DNA from: Ignavibacteriales bacterium UBA6490 | GTDB lineage: Bacteria; Bacteroidota; Ignavibacteria; Ignavibacteriales; Ignavibacteriaceae | DNA: 30,884 bases | Direction: 5' to 3' | Assembly: GCA_002435365.1 (NCBI GenBank) | Contig: DJMM01000080.1 | Location: 1 to 30,884 of the forward strand | Shown: in pieces, positions 24,454 through 30,884 of the stretch | How the letters are laid out: every line of letters begins with the position of its first letter | Numbering within the stretch: the stretch's first letter is position 1 | Translations under genes and position numbers: made by a program | The notes under the pieces: generated by a model | Database searches by the model: none | What the model was told of the DNA's origin: nothing | The model's input: the letters and a program-made list of their open reading frames with translations, nothing else

Positions 24454-25280
24454 TGGTTAATCTTAACGCAAAGTATCAGGATTTACTTCGATATATTGAA
24501 AATAAAGCTCCTTTTATTCCGGAACTGTCAATCATTCTTGGAAGCGGACTCGGAAATTTTGCCGAAAGAATAACGATAGTAGCGGAATTAAACTCCGGAG
24601 AGATTCCTGGTTACCCTTTATCCACCGTTGAGGGACATTCCGGAAAAATCTATTTCGGGGAGTATTCCGGGAAAAAAATTATAATTTTCAAAGGCAGATT
24701 TCACTTCTACGAAGGCTATACCTTAAGCCAGTGTGTACTGCCTGTGTTTATAACATACAAACTGGGTTGCAGGAAACTACTCATAACAAATGCTGCGGGA
24801 AGCTCCAATCCCGGTTATAAACCGGGTGATCTTATGCTTGTTTCATCGGTTAACGGAATTAATATTAAAAAAGAACTGACTGAACTTACCGGGCTTGCTT
24901 CTCCTGAGGGTAAAGACGGTATGCTGCGGTTCCCGTCCCCGGAATTAAATTCATTAATAAGGAAAGCTGCTGATGATGAAAGTATCAGTCTCCGGGAAGG
25001 TGTTTACTGGTACAACAAGGGACCATCTTACGAAACACCAGCTGAAGTAAGGATGGCTAACATTTTCGGTGCGGATGCTGTCGGCATGTCGACTGTACAC
25101 GAGGCCATATATTCAGCATATTTGGGCATCAACACTTCTATTATTTCATGCATCACCAACTACGGCTCCGGTATTACAGGGCAAAAGCTCAATCATGAAG
25201 AAGTTATTGAAACCGCGGCCTTGATCAGCACCAGATTTGAGAATCTTGTAAAGAAAATTATTTCGGGTTTGGGCAGCTGA
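24453..25280 (+). CDS. punA: purine nucleoside phosphorylase (trimeric, NP-I family)
   Basis: A 275-residue enzyme that splits purine nucleosides with phosphate into base and ribose-1-phosphate. Seen: ILGSGLGNFAERI (phosphate loop), STVEGHSGKIYFGEY, FKGRFHFYEGY, LLITNAAGSSNPGYKPGD, YNKGPSYETPAEVRMANIFGADAVGMSTVHEAI, and CITNYGSGITGQKLNHEEV with the base-contacting Asn. These match the trimeric PunA/human-PNP group and not the hexameric DeoD type. The start is the ATG in TGATG at 24453; the open frame also permits a TTG one codon earlier. Last gene of the salvage operon; no terminator hairpin is obvious after it. Confidence 0.95.
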   Translation: MVNLNAKYQDLLRYIENKAPFIPELSIILGSGLGNFAERITIVAELNSGEIPGYPLSTVEGHSGKIYFGEYSGKKIIIFKGRFHFYEGYTLSQCVLPVFITYKLGCRKLLITNAAGSSNPGYKPGDLMLVSSVNGINIKKELTELTGLASPEGKDGMLRFPSPELNSLIRKAADDESISLREGVYWYNKGPSYETPAEVRMANIFGADAVGMSTVHEAIYSAYLGINTSIISCITNYGSGITGQKLNHEEVIETAALISTRFENLVKKIISGLGS

Positions 25281-25398
25281 AATAACCTGAATTTTTAACC
25301 CCGTCTTTTCATGTCGCATTATTAGGCAAATATCCTAACCAAAAGCAACATTTCCGCACAAGTATCACAAAAATTAAATCAATGGAACCCGAAATTTA

Positions 25399-25427
25399 TT
25401 GACTTTATACCTCTTATGAAGTAATTT
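25399..25427 (+). promoter_or_regulatory. candidate promoter of secDF
   Basis: TTGACT (25399-25404, 5 of 6) is followed after 17 bases by TAATTT (25422-25427). It lies about 50 bases before the secD ATG, in the 198-base gap after punA. The -10 match is weak. Confidence 0.35.
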
Positions 25428-25478
25428 TGAAAGATATTTTTTTTTCAAAACAATACCGTACAAATCATAAAGTTTAAT

Positions 25479-27389
25479 ATGAAAGAATTCAGATTTCGAC
25501 TTATATTAATCGTGGCAGTTGTTGGTGTGAGCCTTTATTTTCTCTACCCGACATACCAGGATTACAAAAACAACCAGGAAATTGAAGAAATCCTGACTCA
25601 GAAGAAAACGCAGTTACTATCTGAAAATACAAGCATTACCCGTGATGAACTGAACGCCAGGCTAAAACTTCTCCGTGACAGTATCCGTACTTCCGATCAG
25701 TCCTTTTCAGAAGCAAGGCAGGATAGAATAAAGCTCGGCCTTGATCTTCAGGGTGGAATGCGGGTTGTTCTTGAGGTTAATACTGCCAAGCTTCTTGAGA
25801 AACTTGTCAAATCCCCGGATGATGTATTTAAAAAAGTTTTATCGGAATCTGAGGCTGAGGCTGCATTATCCAATGAATCTGTTGTTGATATTGTGGCCAG
25901 GAAACTTTCTGAAAGGGGAATAAGATTAAGCAGATATTTCGGCACGGTAAGGGAAGATGATAATGATATCATCTCCACTCTTAAAACTGATGCAGAAGAT
26001 GCGGTTGCCCGGGCGATGGAAATTATAAGAAACAGGGTTGATCAGTACGGTGTTTCTGAACCGAGCATTCAGAGGCAGGGGTCAAGAAGACTTATTGTTG
26101 AACTTCCCGGTATTGCCAGAGAGGATGAAGCAAAAAGACTTTTGCAGGGAACAGCTCTTCTGGAGTTCCGTCTTGTTAAAGATCCGGAATTTGCAATTGG
26201 TGTTATGCAGAAAGTTGATAACGCTTTAGCAGGCAAAAATCTTGATGATACTCTTAACGGCAAAACTGATTCACTATTAGCCCGGTCCGATACAACCAGC
26301 ACCGACACTACAATGACTGCAGAGCGTTTTGCAAAAGAGCACCCTTTCTTTTCACTGGCAATGATAAATCCGGAATCAAGTGTTGCGGATGCTTATGTAC
26401 TTGATGATAATAAGGATAAACTTCAATATCTTATAAACCGCCCTGATATATCCAGCCAGATTCCTAATAATGTCGAATTTGTATTTTCAGCAAAGCCGGT
26501 AGCAGTACAGGATGGAAAAGATGTTTATATGCTTTATCTTGTTAATAAAAATCCTGAACTCACAGGCGGAGTTATTGTAGACGCACGGGCAAATATTGAT
26601 CCGAGTACATCCTCTCCTATAGTAAGCATGGAAATGAATGCTGAAGGGGCAACAGAATGGGCCAGGATAACCGGAGCAAACGTAAACAAACGAATCGCCA
26701 TTATCCTTGATGGTGTGGTTTTCTCGGCGCCAGTGGTAAGAGGGAAAATTCCGGGCGGAAGATCCCAGATTGAAGGAATGGCTGATCTTGAAGAAGCAAA
26801 ACTTCTTGAGATTGTTCTGAAGGCAGGAGCCCTCCCTGCACCTGTAGATATTATTGAAGAAAGATCTGTTGGTCCGTCTTTAGGGCAGGATTCTGTAAAC
26901 AAGGGATTAAGCTCCGCTTTAATCGGGTACCTTATTGTCGGTTTATTTATGATATTCTATTACAGACGTTCCGGAAGCGTCGCTTCCACTGTATTAATAT
27001 TTGTAATATTAATTATTCTGGCAGTACTTGCCGGTTTCGGAGCAACTCTAACATTGCCGGGTATTGCAGGTATAATTCTAACAATTGGAATGGCGGTCGA
27101 CTCAAACGTTCTGATTTTTGAAAGAATCAGGGAAGAAATGGCAACGGGTAAAACTGTAAAAGCATCAATAGATGCCGGTTTCAAGAAAGCTTATTCAGCC
27201 ATATTCGATTCAAATATAACAACATTCTTTACAGGAATAATTTTATACCAATTCGGAACGGGACCGGTGCAGGGTTTTGCACTTACACTGATGATTGGTA
27301 TTGCAACAAGCTTGTTCGGCGCACTGGTAATGTCCAGAGTAATTCTTGATATAATGGTTGCCAAAGGCTACAAAATAACAATCGGTTAA
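25479..27389 (+). CDS. secD: protein translocase subunit SecD
   Basis: A 636-residue RND-family membrane protein that helps pull preproteins through SecYEG using the proton motive force. Seen: TM1 (about 7-24); a charged, probably coiled-coil segment (about 30-80); the signature KLGLDLQGGMRVVLEV (85-100); the periplasmic domain with RNRVDQYGVSEPSIQRQGSRRLIVELPGI and GARITGANVNKRIA-like features; VVFSAPVVRGKIPGGRSQIEG; then five C-terminal helices beginning near LSSALIGYLIVGLFMIFYY, with GMAVDSNVLIFERIREE and ITTFFTGIILYQFGTGPVQGFALTL. It is separate from secF and not fused to it. Putative promoter at 25399. Confidence 0.96.
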   Translation: MKEFRFRLILIVAVVGVSLYFLYPTYQDYKNNQEIEEILTQKKTQLLSENTSITRDELNARLKLLRDSIRTSDQSFSEARQDRIKLGLDLQGGMRVVLEVNTAKLLEKLVKSPDDVFKKVLSESEAEAALSNESVVDIVARKLSERGIRLSRYFGTVREDDNDIISTLKTDAEDAVARAMEIIRNRVDQYGVSEPSIQRQGSRRLIVELPGIAREDEAKRLLQGTALLEFRLVKDPEFAIGVMQKVDNALAGKNLDDTLNGKTDSLLARSDTTSTDTTMTAERFAKEHPFFSLAMINPESSVADAYVLDDNKDKLQYLINRPDISSQIPNNVEFVFSAKPVAVQDGKDVYMLYLVNKNPELTGGVIVDARANIDPSTSSPIVSMEMNAEGATEWARITGANVNKRIAIILDGVVFSAPVVRGKIPGGRSQIEGMADLEEAKLLEIVLKAGALPAPVDIIEERSVGPSLGQDSVNKGLSSALIGYLIVGLFMIFYYRRSGSVASTVLIFVILIILAVLAGFGATLTLPGIAGIILTIGMAVDSNVLIFERIREEMATGKTVKASIDAGFKKAYSAIFDSNITTFFTGIILYQFGTGPVQGFALTLMIGIATSLFGALVMSRVILDIMVAKGYKITIG

Positions 27390-27407
27390 AAAGGAGCGGT
27401 TTTATAA

Positions 27408-28547
27408 ATGCGTATTTTTCATAATCTAAATATAGATTTCATGGGAAAAAGAAAATTCTTCTATATCTTATCAAGTATACTTTTTCTTATTGGTTTGGTG
27501 AATGTATCATTCAGAGGGCTTGAATTTGGAATTGATTTCAAGGGCGGTTCTGAAATAGTGCTTGATTTTGAAAAACCGGTTAATATTGCAAAGATCAGAG
27601 GTTATGTTGAAAATATTGGCCTTGGTAACGTCGAAGTTAAAACTTTCGGAACCGGGACCGGTATACTGCTGAGAACCGAACTGCAGAATATTCCCGAACC
27701 GGTATTCCCGCTTATTGTCAGCAAAATTGAACAAATAATTGACTCAGCATTACCAAACATTCCCAGAACAATTACCGATTCAACTCTTGGTACGGTCACT
27801 TACTCTTTCCCGAACAGGGACACAACAAACATTATGATCAATGAGCTTAACAATGCCGGATTCCAGGCATCCAGGGCCACCGATGATTTTGAAAACAGAC
27901 AAATGATTGTAAGTGTAGGTATTTCTGACTGGCTGAAGGAAAATCTTGAAGAAAAAATGCCCGACAATACCTTTAAGGTATTAAGGGAAGACCAGGTAGG
28001 ACCAAAAGTAGGTGCTGAACTTAAACGTGATGCTGCCGTCGCAATTTTCCTTTCCCTGCTTGTAATATTGATTTATCTGGCTTTCAGATTCAAGTTCATA
28101 TTTGCATTAGGTGCCGTGGTCGCCCTTTTTCATGATGTTCTTATTACAATTGGATTATTTGCAGCACTATACAATGTGGTTCCCGGATTGAATCTTGAGA
28201 TTGATCTGACCATAGTGGCAGCCTTCCTCACACTGGTAGGATATTCAATCAATGATAGTGTTATTGTATTCGACAGGGTGCGCGAGAATCTGAAGGTACA
28301 TAAATCTCTTCCCCTTAAGGAAATTATTAATATGAGCATCAACAGAACGATGAGTCGTACGGTACTTACAGGAGGTACCACCTTATTGACACTTGTTGTA
28401 CTGCTAATTTTTGGTGGCGAGGTTTTAAGGGCATTTGCATTCACACTATTTTTCGGTATAATTATCGGTACATACTCCTCGATATTCGTTGCAAGTGCAA
28501 TGGTTTATGATTATGCTACAAAATCTAAGAGGAAATTTCAGTATTAG
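27408..28547 (+). CDS. secF: protein translocase subunit SecF
   Basis: A 379-residue partner of SecD in the inner membrane. Seen: TM1 after FMGKRKFFYILSS, the signature FGIDFKGGSEIVLDF, a periplasmic domain, VGPKVGAELKRDA before TM2, helices 2-6, VALFHDVLITIGLFA, VGYSINDSVIVFDRVRENL, and NRTMSRTVLTGGTTLLTL. It starts 18 bases after secD with an AAGGAG sequence at 27390-27395. A strong terminator follows the stop. The periplasmic region is somewhat longer than in E. coli SecF. Confidence 0.96.
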   Translation: MRIFHNLNIDFMGKRKFFYILSSILFLIGLVNVSFRGLEFGIDFKGGSEIVLDFEKPVNIAKIRGYVENIGLGNVEVKTFGTGTGILLRTELQNIPEPVFPLIVSKIEQIIDSALPNIPRTITDSTLGTVTYSFPNRDTTNIMINELNNAGFQASRATDDFENRQMIVSVGISDWLKENLEEKMPDNTFKVLREDQVGPKVGAELKRDAAVAIFLSLLVILIYLAFRFKFIFALGAVVALFHDVLITIGLFAALYNVVPGLNLEIDLTIVAAFLTLVGYSINDSVIVFDRVRENLKVHKSLPLKEIINMSINRTMSRTVLTGGTTLLTLVVLLIFGGEVLRAFAFTLFFGIIIGTYSSIFVASAMVYDYATKSKRKFQY

Positions 28548-28554
28548 TTTTAAT

Positions 28555-28584
28555 AAAGCTGCCCTCTTAAAGGCAGCTTTTTTT
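28555..28584 (+). terminator. rho-independent terminator after secF
   Basis: A 9-bp stem AAAGCTGCC (28555-28563) / GGCAGCTTT (28572-28580) has an 8-base loop and a seven-T run (28578-28584). It starts 7 bases after the secF stop and ends 8 bases before the next gene's ATG. Confidence 0.92.
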
Positions 28585-28592
28585 ATATCCAG

Positions 28593-30521
28593 ATGAAATC
28601 TGCTTTAATTTTTATCATCATAATTTTATTTTCGGCAGCCTCTCTCCTCTCGCAGGAACTTCCGCCAGTTCATCTTGATTATGCTTCTTATGCAGTATCA
28701 GCAGATGGAAAAGTTATCGGTTATTTCGGTAACCAGCGGCGGGTGCAGCTTAAAAGCACATCAGAAGTATCCAAATACGTATTGTGGTCATTGATTGCAA
28801 CTGAGGACCGTGATTTCTACAACCACGATGGTGTATCCGTTAAAGGTTTAATAAGGGGAATATTAAAAACCATCACCGGGAGCACACAGGGCGGCAGCAC
28901 ACTCACTATGCAGCTTGCCAGGAATTTATTTCTAAGTCATGAGCGGTCCATCGGAAGGAAAATCAATGAAATTGAGCTTGCCAAAAAGCTTGAAGCACAT
29001 TTCACCAAAGATCAGATCCTTCTGCTCTATTTAAATACTGTATATTTCGGAAGAGGTGCATACGGCATTTGGGCTGCTGCCCAGGAATATTTCCAAAAAA
29101 CACCCGATAAACTTGATTTAGCAGAAAGTGCGGTATTGGTAGGTTTACTGCAGTCACCGTCAGGATACGATGCTGAAAGAAAACCTGATAAATTATTGAG
29201 CAGGAGGAATGAAGTACTGCATAACCTGATTGAAGTTGGAAAACTATCAGAAAAAGAGTATAACCGGCTGAGAAACATTCCTCTAAATATTAATCTCAGA
29301 CAAAACACAGGAAGACATTTCCTGGAATATGTAAGAAAAGAAGCAGTTGAAATTTTAAAGGAGAAAGGTTTAAAGCTTTCGGCAGACCAGTTGAAAATAA
29401 CCACAACACTTGATTACTCGTTGCAGGAAATTTCAGAGAATAATATCCGTCAGCAATGGGACAACCTTCCTGAAAAGATGAAAACACTCCAGATTGGATT
29501 TGTTTCGGTTGAGCCGTCAACCGGATTTATTAAAGCAATGATCGGTGGAAATCCGGAGGCTGATGCCCGGGGTTTGAATCGTGCAGTACAAATCAAAAGA
29601 CAGCCCGGTTCATCATTTAAAGCTTTCCTGTATGGCTCGATGATTGAGGATGGTTTTACAACAGCTACCCCCCTGCTGGACTCCCCGATTGTTGTTGATA
29701 AGGGAAAACCTACGGAGTGGAGTCCCAATAATTCAGACGACAGCTATTCCGGAAAATTCATACCCATGATTACTGCAGTTCAGCACTCGGTAAATCTTGC
29801 GGCCGCATATGCCATTACAAAAATTATTAATCCGGATTCGGTTGTCTCATTTGCAGAAAGATGCGGCATAAAATCATATATTCCCCCTTATCCCTCCATA
29901 GCTTTGGGTACTGCTGAGGTCTCACCTATAGAAATGGCTGAAGGATACGCGGTATTCGCTTCATATGGAACTTATGCAGATCCGGTATCAATTTTAAAGA
30001 TTGAGGGTCAGGATGGAAGTTTAATATATAGTTCGAGCGGAAATAGAATTTATGTAATTGATTCAGCAGATTGTTATTTGATTACATCTATATTGCAAAC
30101 GGTTATCGATTCAGGGACTGCATCGGTTATAAGAAAATATTTTAAGGGACCCGCTGCCGGTAAAACCGGAACGACACAAAACTCCACAGATGTGTGGTTT
30201 GTAGGATATACCCCCGAACTATCTACTGCAATCTGGATGGGATACGATTCACCCAAACAAAAACTTACCGGAGGTTTTCAGTATGGAGGATCTGTCTGTG
30301 CTCCGCTGTGGGGAAAAATAATGAAACAGCATTCGGTGGTATTTAATCAGTTTTATAACCCGGATAAAATTGAAGAAATAGAATTGTGCGTCGAAACCGG
30401 CCAAAGAGCGACTGATAATTGTTTGTTAAGAAGCAAATCTTTCGTTAACTCTATCAAAATACCTGATCCCTGCTATCTTCACTCATTGAAAGAAATTTAC
30501 GAATTACACCATTCTTTTTAG
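28593..30521 (+). CDS. class A penicillin-binding protein (transglycosylase/transpeptidase)
   Basis: A 642-residue bifunctional peptidoglycan synthase. Seen: an N-terminal hydrophobic segment (1-21) that could be a signal anchor or a cleaved signal ending LLSQ; the GT51 glycosyltransferase domain with ATEDRDFYNHDGV (catalytic E71) and QGGSTLTMQLARN (99-111); a linker; and the transpeptidase domain with QPGSSFKAF (nucleophile S340, K343), HSVN (SxN box) and GKTGTTQN (KTG box). The tail has the paired-cysteine pattern seen at many PBP1 C-termini (ELCVETGQRATDNC ... PDPCYLH). There is almost no cytoplasmic N-terminal tail. No Shine-Dalgarno is visible and the ATG follows the secF terminator by 8 bases, so its promoter is unclear. 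Confidence 0.93.
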   Translation: MKSALIFIIIILFSAASLLSQELPPVHLDYASYAVSADGKVIGYFGNQRRVQLKSTSEVSKYVLWSLIATEDRDFYNHDGVSVKGLIRGILKTITGSTQGGSTLTMQLARNLFLSHERSIGRKINEIELAKKLEAHFTKDQILLLYLNTVYFGRGAYGIWAAAQEYFQKTPDKLDLAESAVLVGLLQSPSGYDAERKPDKLLSRRNEVLHNLIEVGKLSEKEYNRLRNIPLNINLRQNTGRHFLEYVRKEAVEILKEKGLKLSADQLKITTTLDYSLQEISENNIRQQWDNLPEKMKTLQIGFVSVEPSTGFIKAMIGGNPEADARGLNRAVQIKRQPGSSFKAFLYGSMIEDGFTTATPLLDSPIVVDKGKPTEWSPNNSDDSYSGKFIPMITAVQHSVNLAAAYAITKIINPDSVVSFAERCGIKSYIPPYPSIALGTAEVSPIEMAEGYAVFASYGTYADPVSILKIEGQDGSLIYSSSGNRIYVIDSADCYLITSILQTVIDSGTASVIRKYFKGPAAGKTGTTQNSTDVWFVGYTPELSTAIWMGYDSPKQKLTGGFQYGGSVCAPLWGKIMKQHSVVFNQFYNPDKIEEIELCVETGQRATDNCLLRSKSFVNSIKIPDPCYLHSLKEIYELHHSF

Positions 30522-30590
30522 TTGATTCATATATTACTATTATTTATTCCTGATTTTGAAAAGACGCTTAGAATAATTCTTATATAGAAG

Positions 30591-30612
30591 AACTATATTT
30601 ATAAATATAGTT
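30591..30612. repeat. perfect 22-bp AT-rich palindrome
   Basis: The arms AACTATATTTA and TAAATATAGTT are exact reverse complements with no spacer. It lies 70 bases after the PBP stop and about 100 bases before the next ATG. No T run follows, so a binding site or a cruciform-prone element is as likely as a terminator. Confidence 0.6.
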
Positions 30613-30661
30613 ATTGTGTTGAAATATTAAATTAAGTTATTCTATTTTTTCGGAATAATAT

Positions 30662-30689
30662 TTGATGAATCGTTCCGTAACGTTATAAT
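30662..30689 (+). promoter_or_regulatory. candidate sigma70 promoter of the terminal secreted-protein gene
   Basis: TTGATG (30662-30667, 4 of 6) is followed after 16 bases by a perfect TATAAT (30684-30689). Transcription would start near 30696, a few bases before the GGAG ribosome site at 30701-30704. Confidence 0.5.
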
Positions 30690-30713
30690 TATAAACATTT
30701 GGAGTAACTCTTA

Positions 30714-30884
30714 ATGAAATACTTTATACATTTAGCAATAATATGCTTACTGTTGTTTACCGTTGCGGAAGCTCAGACGAGGGCAAAAATAGTAAATGAA
30801 CCCGTTACGCCGCATAGTTTAACAACACTAGGGTTAACTACCAACTCCGTTTCGCCTGGATTGGATGTTGTAGCTAACCAAACA
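30714..30884 (+). CDS. secreted protein of unknown function, 5' part (cut by window end)
   Basis: The frame is open for 57 codons to the window edge. The N-terminus MKYFIHLAIICLLLFTVAEA-Q is a clear Sec signal peptide with probable cleavage before Gln21, like the other exported proteins here. The mature part visible is rich in Thr, Val and Asn with no recognisable domain. A GGAG at 30701-30704 lies 9 bases before the ATG, behind a plausible promoter. The gene is probably monocistronic or first in an operon. Too little is visible to assign a function. Confidence 0.8.
   Translation, partial: MKYFIHLAIICLLLFTVAEAQTRAKIVNEPVTPHSLTTLGLTTNSVSPGLDVVANQT

Overview
The window looks like a piece of chromosome from a member of the Ignavibacteria (Bacteroidota/Chlorobiota superphylum). 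This is an inference from several signals. A secreted protein carries a C-terminal sorting domain of the 'NYPNPFNPSTKISF' type, which is characteristic of type IX secretion in that group. Secreted proteins end their signal peptides in AQ/SQ. The DNA is AT-rich. The window also has a type 2 IPP isomerase and a free-standing PurE. I see no tRNA, rRNA, CRISPR array, prophage or insertion sequence; most genes are housekeeping.

Layout. (1) 1-1098, plus strand: the 3' part of a sigma-54-dependent activator and a HIT hydrolase. (2) 3846-1115, minus strand: a compact lexA - DUF72 - dinB group. It is fronted by a sigma70-like promoter and a near-perfect palindrome at the lexA start, and looks like an SOS operon. 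(3) 3862-4297: an intergenic region with the lexA control elements, a five-unit 11-bp tandem array and a terminator. (4) 6544-4298, minus: a stand-alone secreted T9SS substrate with its own terminator.

(5) 21704-6874, minus: a 13-gene head-to-tail block. In transcription order it is fni, a prenyl synthase, ptsH, ptsI, a PGI/PMI sugar-phosphate isomerase, a large metallopeptidase-TolB-Omp85 protein, a BamB-like lipoprotein, a PEGA-like membrane protein, prmC, dtd, an alkaline-phosphatase-superfamily enzyme, comEC and purE. Many neighbours overlap by a few bases, so most of the block is probably translationally coupled. (6) 21705-22097: a divergent intergenic region with a second 11-bp-periodic array whose two halves are inverted.

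(7) 22098-25280, plus: a nucleoside salvage operon (cdd, tdk, nupC, punA). (8) 25479-28547: secD-secF, ending in a strong terminator. (9) 28593-30521: a class A penicillin-binding protein that starts only 8 bases after that terminator. (10) 30714-end: the start of a secreted protein cut by the window edge.

The most distinctive items are the probable LexA operator and SOS operon containing a DUF72 gene, the two 11-bp-period intergenic arrays, and the metallopeptidase/propeller/Omp85-barrel protein encoded next to a BamB-like lipoprotein. I did not find a clear new multi-gene defence or mobile system.
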